The position numbers and the translations under genes are program-made. Below, one piece after another: positions 55,403 through 64,000 of a DNA stretch of 64,000 nucleotides (position 1 is its first letter; every line of letters starts with the position of its first letter). The notes beneath the pieces were generated by a model. That model did no database searches. It was not told the origin of the DNA and saw nothing but the letters and a program-made list of their open reading frames with translations. Source of the stretch: Meconema thalassinum (Eukaryota; Arthropoda; Insecta; Orthoptera; Tettigoniidae); contig OX336397.1 of assembly GCA_946902985.2 (NCBI GenBank), positions 184,082,813-184,146,812 of the forward strand. Reading direction: 5' to 3'.

Positions 55403-56629
55403 AAGAACTTCGAATTGCCAAAATTATTGTTTAAGCCCTCACCCATTGAAATGGGTATTGCTCACGAGTTGCATCGCCCAGCTAGGCGTCACTATTTGCG
55501 ACTCTAGTTGATTTCACGAGGTGTGGATGAACTTTGGCAGGCTGACTTGGTTGAAATGATACCCTATGCTAGCGTTAACGACGGTGTACGCTATATGTCG
55601 ACCGTCATTGATGTCTATTCCAAAATGGCCTTTGTTGAACCTGTGCGTCGCAAGTCTGGTCCACTAGTTACCAAGGCCTTTCAACATATTATTCAACACT
55701 CCAAACGTCAACCTCAGCTGTTACAAACCGACCAGGGGAAAGAATTTTTCAACAAGGATTTCTCCAGTTTTCTCAAATTTAAGGATATTCACCATTACAC
55801 CACGTTCAGCAATCTCAAAGCCCGTGTAGTCGAGCGGTTTAACCGAACATTGAAAACCCATATGTGGAAAGCGTTTACCGCTCAGGGCATGTATCGCTGG
55901 TTGGACATGTTACCAGAGCTAGTGTTCTGTTAGGTAGTCAGCCCGAAGGCTGGTTGGATCCTCAAAAGCACCGCCGTTACGTTATGTGAGTAGATACCCA
56001 CAAAAACCCAAGGCAGTGCTATATTGAGGCGTTCTAGGCAGGAAGTGGAGTGAGGTAGTTTGCCATTGCTTTCCTCACTGAGTCAGAACAGTAGTCCTTA
56101 CCCTATGAGTAGAACCTTTCACAGCATTCACAGGCACTGACTGTGCACTGAATGCCATTACTAAGCACCACCCATACCTCAGTTGCTAGTATCACGTTAC
56201 AATGACACCAAACATAGAACGATTGGGACCAAGCCACGCCTCGTGACCAAAAACATTCAGGGATTGGATAAACTGTTTAACCCCATAAAAACAGCCGATC
56301 CTAAACGTCACTGACTGAAAATTGGGGATTTTGTTCGTTTGAGCAAATTTAAGTCCGCTTTCAATAAGGGCTACACGCCTCAATGGGGGACTGAACTATT
56401 TCGAATTCATCAAGTCAACCTGGACAGTCCAGTCACCTATTTGCTCGAGGACCTCAGCCGTCAACCCATAAAAGGTAGATTTTATCTTCATGAACTTCAG
56501 AAAACAGCATTTCCTAAGCATTATCTTGTGGGAAAAGTGTTGAAACAAAAAGGAAATAAACTATATGTCAAATGGTTAGGATTTAACTCTACGTTTCATT
56601 CCTGGATCAATAAATTACATGTTGTGTGA
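55403..56629 (+). pseudogene. Polinton integrase, interrupted by a SINE-like insertion
   Basis: N-terminal HELHRPARRHY (about 55463-55495), then a TAG (55505-55507), then the DDE core: LWQADLVEM (first Asp, about 55531-55557), LQTDQGKEFFN (second Asp, about 55724-55756) and VVERFNRTLK (Glu, about 55829-55858). The frame ends after PELV at about 55923, where a 267-bp repeat is inserted. It resumes in frame after 56190 with YNDTKHRTIG. One more stop precedes the C-terminal part (56339-56629), which has VRLSKFKSAFNKGYTPQW and a chromodomain-like LYVKWLGFNSTFHSWI. Integrase inserts the element. Confidence 0.85.
55924..56190 (+). repeat. SINE-like insertion in the Polinton integrase
   Basis: The inserted block starts shortly after 55923 and contains CAGCCCGAAGGCTGGTTGGA (55939-55958) and TTTGCCATTGCTTTCCTCAC, ending CACCCATACCTCAGTT. 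I recognise this as a widespread insect dispersed repeat. GCTAGT precedes it (55918-55923) and recurs at its end (56185-56190), a 6-bp target duplication. Removing the block plus one copy would leave the integrase frame continuous. Confidence 0.8.
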
Positions 56630-56849
56630 ACCTGTGTACTTTTTATTCACACATGTTGTACACCACTTATAGCTCTGTGTGTACAGTCCTCAGCTCCACA
56701 TATTTCTCTTTCCACCTGTGTTCTCTCATACATTGCCCTCCCCCTCTCCCCCCTTCACCACCCACCACTGCTGCTCGCAGCTCTTGCCTATCTATTGGTT
56801 GTGACATCATTCCCACAAGTTGCATCATACTTTTTACTGATTCAGCGAT
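56630..56849. other. Polinton spacer between integrase and right terminal repeat
   Basis: Non-coding, with a C-rich stretch (about 56736-56765). No gene recognised. Confidence 0.5.
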
Positions 56850-58563
56850 TCCCACGCGTTGAACATTCTGTTATCAGGCACGTGGACAGCTAACGTCCAA
56901 GGTGAACATGTGTGATGGATCATATTACACGTCAACTTACATTTTGTCACGTACGATGCAAACAGGTTGTGACTTGTTGACAGTTATCTTGCACTTGGAC
57001 AGCTACCGTCCCGGGTGAACACCTGTGCCAGATCAAATTTCACATGAACTTACATTTTGTCACGTACAAGCAAACAGGATGTAACTGGTTTAGCCTACAT
57101 GTGGTTTCCCACGTGTTCACATGCATTTCGCCCTTCCCTGCCACCATGATTGTCAGATTATTTCACCTTCAAGTGTCCACTGCGTCTCTGTCATTTTTCC
57201 ATTGCACCTGTTGTCAAGTCAGATCAGCGCACTCCAATAAGCTCAAATGACATTCACCTCCTGCTCGTCTGCTCCTCTGCAAGTTTGTTTTCTGTACTCG
57301 CTTCGACCAACATAGAACCAAGTTCTCATCATCGTTTACACGTTAAAGATCCCCTTCGGGGGTAAAATGTCAGAAAAAAACGCACCCTCGCTTTGTCATA
57401 AGCCGAGCCGCCGAAATATCGATTGTTCTGTTAAGCATGGTCGTTGTGGTTTGCGACAGGTTCGTTGAAACACACACCCAGCAGTATCGTATCTCTCAAC
57501 CACCACGCTTCATGAATATTTTAAACAGGTAAAGAAAAAGTAATATTTTTTTCAATAAAAGTGTCGTTAGGCCCTTTGTCAAAATTTCAAACATATTTTC
57601 AAACAGGGGGCGATAGCCCGAGTCCTAGGACACCTCGTACACGTCTCTAGCGTTATGGGTTAGCGAGATAAAGCAAAAAGTCTAAAATCATGGTTTTACC
57701 TCAACATGGTTTTCATTCCTGCTCATCACGAACATCCTCGGCAAGAGGGCAACGCAATGAAAAAAATGACACCTCGCACACGTCTCTAGGCTTATTGGTT
57801 CGTGAGATATCGGCAAAAATCACAAAAACACATTTTTAACCCAAAATCGAGTTTCCATATTTAAAAAAAAATATAACGAGTGCTCCATAGCAGAGAGGAT
57901 GTCACGCCGAGTCCTTGGACCCCTCGTACATGCCTCTAGCATGATTGGTTCGCGAGATATAACAAAAAGTCTAAAATCACGTTTTTGCCCCAAAAAACTG
58001 TGTTTCCAGCATTTTACCTTTTCGACACCAACATTCCCGTAAAGAGCACAACGAGACGAAAAAAACGAATCCAAGCACGCCCTCCTTGCATGACTCCTTC
58101 CATTCCTAAGTGTCACAGTTCTGTCATTCTAGCACTACTGTCAGGTTTTTATTCTAGAGACTTGAAATTTATTTTGGGGGTAGAGGGCGTAGGGACCATT
58201 GATTTACTTCAAACAAACCTTTTCTGTAAACTCTGTAGTTTCCAAAATATAGGAATTTCAAAATTCGAGTGTTTTCAAAAAAACATAAAAAATAAAAAAG
58301 TTTTATTATAAAAAATAAAGGACATAGAGACCGTTCGTTTGAGCCATGGCACAACATTCTATCATGTTTGATTTTCAAATTATCACCTACTTTCGAAAAC
58401 AAAAATGTTCAAATATATAACGAGTGGTCCATAGCAAAGCCCCCGTCATCCCGGGTCCAACGACACCTCATTTGTTACAATCCGACCATGGGTTCGCGAG
58501 ATATTGGCTTGGACTCACGCGGCGGCCATGACACTATTTAGAAACCGCCTTACCCCCCTTACT
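56850..58563 (-). repeat. Polinton right terminal inverted repeat
   Basis: Inverse of the left repeat. It is about 100 bp longer because of a tandem duplication near its inner end (56884-57000 region). The tip differs from the left: inverse reading AGTAAGGGGGGTAAGGCGG against AGTAAGGCGG. Confidence 0.9.
56868..57095 (-). repeat. 114-bp tandem duplication within the right terminal repeat
   Basis: GGACAGCTAACGTCC (56884) and GGACAGCTACCGTCC (56998) are 114 bases apart. Each is followed by GGTGAACA, a GATCA..TT.ACA run and ACTTACATTTTGTCACGTAC. The left terminal repeat has only one copy. Confidence 0.85.
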
Positions 58564-59849
58564 GCTAACTCTTTCGCATCTAAAGTATATTTCTATAAAA
58601 CTCAAACGAGAGAGAGCTAGAAGATTCGTTTTTCCAGAGCACCTTGTAAATAGTCCAAAGAGCTTAGGACGAAACAGACATTCCTGTACGTTGAGGTAGA
58701 GTGTCCACGAGATCCTTGATAGCCCCTGTCAAAATCTAGACTAGCCCGTGAGACATGTGTGTTCCAGAGTGCGTCGTCATTTAGGGGCCGTTGACCTTAA
58801 AACAATAACTAACTGACTTAACTAGAGTGCGTCGGATTTCTATTGTAATTCTAAATGAAAGAGATCAGAAGTCTTCGAACATTCACATGACGCTTGGGGC
58901 GACCTTCACTGCTTGCCCTGTCCATATGATGTTTGTCCTCTTCTCAGCTTGTGAATATATTGATGGTCCAACCTTGAAATCAGCCTACACTGCTAGATGT
59001 GACTGTCAGTATATTCAGCATAATCTCCAATGTTGCACACATATTTGATGGTTAGGGGCTCGTCGTTTTTCTAGGAGGATTGAACTAAGGAGGATGAGAT
59101 GTGTGTAGGGGCAGATGACCTCGCAGTTCCGCCTCTTAAACAATAACAATACAATAGATATGTGTGAATTTTAGGACTGGCACGAAGTGACCAGGGAAAA
59201 CACCCAAGAGATGTTCTATGGCCGTGTTTCTCAGCTTTTTATTGGACCACGGTCGATATTATCGTTTAGAGAAGTTCTTAAGCTTCTGTCTATAAAATAT
59301 CTTTATTCAGTTCTGTATTATGCGTAATCATCTTGATAACCACAATGACTCATGTATTATGTATTACTAGTGAATTTATATGAAATGATTCTTCATGTAG
59401 CTGCCACTGTACTTACACGTTAAATTACTTCCTACGTTTGGTATCATTGAGATCAAAATTGTTTTAAATAATCAACGCTTGCTGCAAGATTTCTAACACA
59501 AAATGTATTTACGTTGCTTGTCCTTATTAACGTTATATGGTAACTCTAAGTAACTGCAGCTACGCCGCAAAGTCGCAACATGCACACTCAATGCTAGTGA
59601 CAATATGCTAGGCCCACGTTTTGTGAGTGTATTCTAACTGAAATGCTTTTTGATGAAACCTGCACAATAAATGTTTGGTTCATTGCCATGTGGCTATGGG
59701 CGAAAGAAAACTATGAATGCGGGGTTGAATTACCTTCAGTATGTTATTTTATTCCTTGATTCCTTCACTGCAAGTTTACAAGCCATCTGTAAGATATAAT
59801 TCCACCTACGCAAAGGAACATATATGTGACACAAGGCATTTCTTTGCAG
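58564..59849. other. Intronic DNA with retroposon-tail fragments
   Basis: AT-rich intron sequence. GGGGCCGTTGACCTTAAAACA (quoted part: GGGGCCGTTGACC, about 58787) and GGGGCAGATGACCTCGCAG (about 59110) followed by CCTCTTAAACAATAACAAT resemble 3' tails of insect SINE/LINE repeats ('GGGGCNGATGACCT...CCCCTTAAACAA'). Nothing else is recognised. It ends at the acceptor of exon 3. Confidence 0.45.
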
Positions 59850-59951
59850 GATGATACAGGCCATCGCACAGATATTAAGATTGAGGAATATTCGATACCG
59901 GAAATCGATCCATGCATCAAATCTGAAACATCAACTTCAGATATGAAGGAG
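59850..59951 (+). CDS. Candidate host-gene exon 3
   Basis: 102 bases (34 codons, phase 0) between acceptor TTTCTTTGCAG (ends 59849) and donor GTAGGT (59952). The peptide is acidic: DDTGHRTDIKIEEYSIPEID, then CIKSETSTSDMKE. The DIKIEE and IKSETS motifs echo exon 1's IKTEPEW and exon 2's VKSELE. Same strand, same phase and similar size support one gene with exons 1, 2 and 4. Confidence 0.5.
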
Positions 59952-60075
59952 GTAGGTATCCTCATGCTTATGTTCAAGACATCTCCGTATCACCTAACTG
60001 CATTTCGGGAATTAAGAGTTGTATTCTCACAATTCTGTTGATGTCAATTGGAAGCGTTTGACTGTTAGTTTCTGA
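59952..60075. other. Start of intron 3
   Basis: Short intronic stretch after the donor, with no other feature. Confidence 0.4.
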
Positions 60076-60325
60076 TCTAATCTCCTTTGCAAAATGTGTG
60101 CTCCCGTACACTAGCAGACACATAATTCTTAGAGTTACTAGCTGCTCTAATCTCTTTTGCAATCTGTGTGCTCCCGTACACTAGCAGACACATAATTCTT
60201 AGAGTTACTAGCATGCTCTAATCTCTTTTGCAAACTGTGTGCTACCGTACTCTAGCAGACACATAATTCTCAGAGTTACTAGGTGCTCTAATCCCCTTTG
60301 CAAACTGTGTGCTCCCGTACTCTAT
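60076..60325. repeat. 70-bp tandem repeat, about 3.6 copies
   Basis: CTCCCGTACACTAGCAGACA, then CATAATTCTTAGAGTTACTAG and GCTCTAATCTCTTTTGCAA recur at steps of 70, 71 and 70 bases (landmark at 60101, 60171, 60242, 60312). The fourth copy is cut at CTCCCGTACTCTA. A further partial copy stands alone at 60752-60815. Confidence 0.9.
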
Positions 60326-60751
60326 AGTTTTAACAACAAATTGTATATCCGCCTTATTCAATACATAAACAAAAATGAATTATAATTACACCTGCTCCTG
60401 GTACATATTTCGGGGATTAATTGCTTTTATCCCCTTCATCAGCCAAGACAAATATCCGAAGAAAGATATAAGATAGCGCAGCACTCAAAAAATAAATGGC
60501 TATTTAACTTAATATGGTGCACCATATAAGTAGGTCACAGGAAAATGTAGAGCAAAACTAAAAACATATATGTAACAGCGATGATATTCAGCCATCAAAA
60601 CACAGAGAATCAGTGGACAGTTAATTCGTAAATCCGCTCCAAAACACTGGTCGAAGCTTGAATTGGAAAAAATCACAATACTTCACCATATAAACACAAC
60701 CAATGAAGAAGCACGTCAATACGGAACCATCATGGAAACTAGTTTAAATAA
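60326..60751. mobile_element. Possible insertion splitting the 70-bp repeat (Penelope-like end?)
   Basis: The tandem repeat stops at CTCTA (60325) and resumes at CTCCCGTACTC (60756), so about 430 bp appear to be inserted. On the minus strand, around 60390-60450, it reads GCTGATGAAGGGGATAAAAG..CCGAAATATGTACC. That is the 'TGATGA...CCGAAA' pattern seen near termini of Penelope-like elements. No ORF. Tentative. Confidence 0.3.
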
Positions 60752-60817
60752 TAGACTCCCGTACTCTAGCAGACACATAATTCTTAGAGCTACTAGCATG
60801 CTCTACAATAGACTCCC
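60752..60817. repeat. Orphan copy of the 70-bp repeat
   Basis: CTCCCGTACTCTAGCAGACA followed by CATAATTCTTAGAGCTACTAG and CATGCTCTA matches the units at 60076-60325. AATAGACTCCC flanks it on both sides (60749-60759 and 60807-60817). Confidence 0.8.
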
Positions 60818-61373
60818 CATAGAGGTATTTAATTAACTCGATCTAACTTCTTATTGAAAATTAAAATATTAAATTGCAGTGAATTATGAAGAAATGCCTG
60901 ATATAATATTCTGAAATTTGATTGATTTATGCCTTCATTCTCCAAAGTTATGCTCGTATGGGCAGTCTAGTAGCCTGTTACTCAATGATATGTGCACGTG
61001 TTGGACCGTAGGACCTGTTATAATCTATTGTATTGTCGTCTGCCCCTCTCTTATGGTCTTATGGCTAAAAGAATAAAAGTAAAAGTTGATTTGTCCTCAA
61101 TCCTTAAAGCTAATACTTCCATTAGGGCACTGATCTTAGCATTTTCATTCGCTCTAAGTTTAACTTGGTCTCAAAATTTGTATTATAAGTTTCAGAATGG
61201 GGAATTATAACCACTTACCTGTTTAAAGTTTATCTCTACCACTAGGATGTGATGGACAGTAGAATGTATCTTCACTTCAGCTGAACAGTGCTGTACAATA
61301 ATTACATGGGTTGTCGTTTGTGCAAAAGTATAAGATGATAACACTGACATAAATTATTCCATCTTATCCCCAG
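60818..61373. other. Intron 3, remainder
   Basis: AT-rich, no supported gene. It ends in a good pyrimidine tract and acceptor CTTATCCCCAG (61363-61373). Confidence 0.4.
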
Positions 61374-61432
61374 GATGTAAAAGAAGAAAATGAGAATGAA
61401 GAGGCAGATGAAAGTGGAAATCCCTTAAACGA
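61374..61432 (+). CDS. Candidate host-gene exon 4
   Basis: 59 bases from acceptor CCCCAG to donor GTAAGT (61433). They encode the acidic peptide DVKEENENEEADESGNPLN and end two bases into a codon. This phase change is common for the exon just before a zinc-finger exon in such genes. No finger exon is visible by 64000, so the gene probably continues beyond the window. Confidence 0.5.
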
Positions 61433-61870
61433 GTAAGTGTTAAACATACAAACAACATGTTACATTATGTTTACGCGCTTTGTAGGAATGTTTAGGTTTT
61501 TCCATTTTTAATGGGGGTTCAGCCTCAAAATGAATTTCTCATATTTCCATACTATTATTAATTAAGCGTTATTAGTTCATTATTATTCTGGACAAACCTA
61601 TAAAATATTTGTATAGAGGTACTTAATCATGCCACAAGCTTTTGACTGAGTTTCATTTTTTGGCTTGAGCTAAAACACTTCATTTCTCTTAGCGAAATGA
61701 CACTACATTACTTTCGCTCACATGAAAATACTAGCAATATGGCAACGGACTAGTGGTGTATTTTATAAAGGAGATGAGGTTGGAATGTGTCGCTGCTGTC
61801 TCGCTGACTCTCCTGTGGCTAACTGAACTGTTTACAATTTTTATCATTCAGTAAGTGGTTAGTTAACGTA
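61433..61870. other. Intron 4 start, no gene recognised
   Basis: AT-rich DNA up to the mariner insertion. Confidence 0.4.
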
Positions 61871-62092
61871 ATATAAGGTGCGTTCAAAAAGTAACGAGCC
61901 GGAGGCTGGAATGTGCAAACCGGTGACGACATCGGCTAATCGTGGCGTGTGTAACGAGGTGTGGTTCCGACCAGAGCGTGGAAGGTCACAGCCCGTCGCT
62001 AGAGGAAACGCGTGCACGTCACGTGACGATACAAATCGAGCAGCAGCGTGCATCAATCGTCCAACGCTGCCAGTTGCATTGCAAACAGTGAC

Positions 62093-63142
62093 ATGGGGGC
62101 GTCAAACGAAGAGCAAAGAGGTGTTGTTCGGTTTCTGACAGCGGAAGGAGTAGGGGGAACGGACATTCATCGCCGAATGTCACAAGTGTACGGCGAACAC
62201 TGCATGTCCCTTGCAAGGGTCAAGGCGTGGCACAAGCGCATCAGGGAAGGACGGTTGTCGTTAGCCGATTATTTCCGTTCTCGGGCACCCCCCCCCCCCC
62301 CCCCTGCATTACCGATGACAACGTCCAGCTGGTTGATGCACTCATTACCCTGGACCGCCGAGTGACAGTGAAAGCCATAACCGCCGTGGTCGGATTGAGC
62401 GTCGGAAGTGTGCACACCATCATGAAGGAACGACTGCACTTGCTTGAAGTGTGTGCCCAATGGGTGCCCCACAGTCTTCAACCACACCAGGAAGCATGCC
62501 GAATGGCCCACTGTCTTGGTCATCTGCAGCGCTATGTGAGGGGAGGAAATGGGTACCTGGCACGAGTGGTGGTTGGAGATGAGTCATGGTGTCATCACTT
62601 CGAACCAGAATCCAAACGACAAAGCCTCTAGTGGAAGCATCCAGGGTCACCGCCACCCAAAAAAGGCTAGGCCACCCTCACGATTGCTGGAAAGGTAATG
62701 CTGACGTTCTTCTTTGACCAAGATGGCCCCCTTCTGATACAGTTCATGCCACACGGGACAACAGTGAATGCCCATCGTTACTCGCAAACCTTGACCACCC
62801 TTCGCCAAGCGATCAAAACAAAACGACCAGGCAATCTCACCGGTGGGTTCATTCTACTCCACGACCTCATACGGCCAACACAGTCGCGGCACTCCTCCAG
62901 AAATTCAAATCGGACGTTCTCGGCCACCCTCCATACAGTCCAGACCACTATCCTTGTGATTACGCCATGTTTGGTTCCTGAAAAGGGCCCTGCGGTGCCA
63001 ACGATTCACCTCGGACGCCGATGTCCAGTTGTACGTGCGGAACTGGTTCACATCGCAACCCAGGAAATTTTATGAGACAGCCATTCTCCACCTCGTGTCA
63101 CAGTGGTACAAGTGCCTCAACAGGCAGGGCCAATACTTCTAA
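62093..63142 (+). pseudogene. mariner transposase (DD34D), broken
   Basis: ATG 62093 (MGASNEEQRGVVRFLTAEG) opens the helix-turn-helix with VYGEHCMSLARVKAWHKR. A C-run (62288-62305) shifts the frame; the next frame holds VDALITLDRRVTVKAI. The first catalytic Asp is in VVVGDESWCHHFEPESKRQS (about 62568-62625), followed by a TAG (62629-62631). The second Asp region FILLHD (about 62852) and a PPYSPD-type segment near 62930-62960 are in changing frames, as is the end RNWFTS..FYETAI..LVSQWYKCLN to the TAA at 63140-63142. At least three shifts and one stop. Confidence 0.85.
62288..62305. repeat. Poly-C run inside the mariner transposase
   Basis: About 17-18 consecutive C bases interrupt the linker between DNA-binding and catalytic domains and shift the frame. 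Homopolymers of this length are also error-prone in sequencing. Confidence 0.85.
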
Positions 63143-63205
63143 CATACAGGTACTGGTTTCTGTAATTATGCCTCCTGCTCGTTACTTTTTGAACGCATGT
63201 TATAT

Positions 63206-64000
63206 TACATTACCACCGCAGAGGATGAATTTCAAAACAACCCCATAAATGAAAGTTTGGATACGTTAAAACCCAATCTTTGGGATGTGGACAAGTCCAG
63301 TTGATCCTGTCCACACAAAAGATGTACCAGGTCGAACCATCAACCATTGGCATCCACTTGGGAACAAAATCTCAACGGTTAAGCAATTACTTCACTTTCA
63401 CAAGGATAAAAAGCAAGACTGACAAAGTTTAATTGTAGAGCCTACGTAATTTCTTTAAGAAAATAATGACGTATTGTGACGCCCAATTAACTCGCATACA
63501 CAACAATTGTTAATAGAGGCCCAGAAATTATTTTGGAAATACTGTGTACATAGTGTAATCTAATTGGATTACAAGTACAGGTAGAGAATTTTTAAATACT
63601 ACCTCGGGAGATTAAGCCATTGTGGTGATAAAAGCAAAAGTTCTGAATAAATCGTGCCAGTTAAAATGTGGAATGCTGGAGGGGAAGCATGCAGTGGTAT
63701 GCTGAGAATTGGATAAGTGTGCGCTGTGTAGTGTGGTTCTTAAAGGGTTGCCACCTTCTGTACATTATAACAGACCACACTATATGTACTATGTGCCAGG
63801 TAAATCAATTATCTCTACACAATGGGTGTAGCCCAAAATACTGCTCGCCATAAGGTTTTCAATAGTGAAGAATGATAACACATATATATTCCGACTAGGC
63901 TATTATATAGCGAATTAATTGGTGTCACTTGAACAGATCGCTAGTTACTTGTTGTTCAGTTGCCCATGCTCGTAAGTAGAGGGGTCCTATCTCAGGGCTA
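63206..64000. other. Right edge, no gene recognised
   Basis: AT-rich DNA, probably intron of the same host gene. Short ORFs (for example 63668-63853) have no domain or splice support. A donor-like GTAAAT follows GTGCCAG at about 63799, but no matching acceptor and coding sequence were found. Confidence 0.4.

Larger units (their letters stand above)
42879..58563. mobile_element. Maverick/Polinton DNA transposon, 15.7 kb, decayed
   Basis: Long terminal inverted repeats (42879-44492 and 56850-58563) begin AGTAAGG and end in the inverse. Inside are the genes diagnostic of Polintons: family B DNA polymerase, retroviral-type integrase, packaging ATPase, adenain-like protease, major and minor capsid proteins, plus accessory genes. 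The length and gene order fit the class (15-20 kb). Flanking hexamers CCCAAC/GCTAAC match at four of six bases, so the target duplication is either decayed or lost. It lies in the candidate host intron. Most genes carry stops or frameshifts. Confidence 0.93.
61871..63205 (+). mobile_element. mariner-type transposon, decayed
   Basis: 1.3-kb element. Inverted ends share GCGTTCAAAAAGTAACGAG (left from about 61879, right to about 63198). The match extends outward as ATATAA, giving ends at 61871 and 63205 flanked by TA (61869-61870 and 63206-63207). TA at 61874-61875 and 63201-63202 is the alternative boundary. Inside is a mariner transposase with the DD34D signature. Size and ends are typical. 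Confidence 0.85.

Noticed and set aside
42873..58569. Confident 6-bp target duplication of the Polinton
   Set aside because: CCCAAC and GCTAAC match at only four of six positions, so it is mentioned only as possibly degenerate.
63206..63310. A further host exon right after the mariner (acceptor-like CCGCAG followed by an acidic-looking frame)
   Set aside because: The phase does not fit exon 4 without an immediate stop, so it is not supported.

Overview
The window is animal nuclear DNA, most likely from an insect with a large repeat-rich genome. Polyneopteran (cockroach/termite, stick insect or orthopteran) is a guess based on repeat style, not a proof. It has BEL/Pao LTR retrotransposons, a Maverick/Polinton, a mariner, a P-element-like THAP transposase, tRNA-derived SINEs, and short in-phase acidic exons with GT/AG splice sites of the kind that precede C2H2 zinc-finger exons in insects. 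Nothing prokaryotic is present. Nearly every coding-like region belongs to a decayed mobile element.

Layout. 1-573: tRNA-like SINE head and flank. 574-5062: a BEL/Pao element on + with short LTRs and a perfect 5-bp target duplication, but with stops, frameshifts and deletions of the RT catalytic motif and the integrase core. About 5325-11133: a second, unrelated BEL/Pao on -, also dead, whose LTR edge abuts the next block exactly. 11134-32474: about 21.3 kb of one 84-bp satellite (roughly 255 units), with local variant clusters, a 413-bp five-unit higher-order repeat near the right end, and degenerate terminal units. 32930-34237: a terminal-inverted-repeat element with TA flanks. 34280-35753: SINE, other repeats and a hairpin MITE. 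36439-61432: four candidate coding exons of one host gene on +, with one intron of about 23 kb. That intron contains a 55-bp minisatellite (38275-39425), a P-element/THAP9-like transposase relic (40900-42470) and a 15.7-kb Polinton (42879-58563). 60076-60325: a 70-bp tandem repeat. 61871-63205: a mariner relic. The rest is AT-rich intronic or intergenic DNA.

The Polinton is the most gene-rich part. It has long inverted repeats of about 1.6-1.7 kb. Its gene set is protein-primed family B DNA polymerase (+), then a leftward block of PLA2-like protein, major capsid, minor capsid, adenain-like protease, small pVI-like/core-like proteins and a fibre-like protein. A rightward block follows: packaging ATPase, a Polinton-conserved unknown, and a chromodomain-type integrase. 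The set combines self-synthesising transposition (polymerase, integrase) with a virion morphogenesis module (capsids, protease, ATPase). Most genes are broken; the ATPase and the polymerase catalytic half are still open. A SINE-like repeat sits inside the integrase with a 6-bp target duplication.

All family assignments come from reading motifs by eye; no database search was run.
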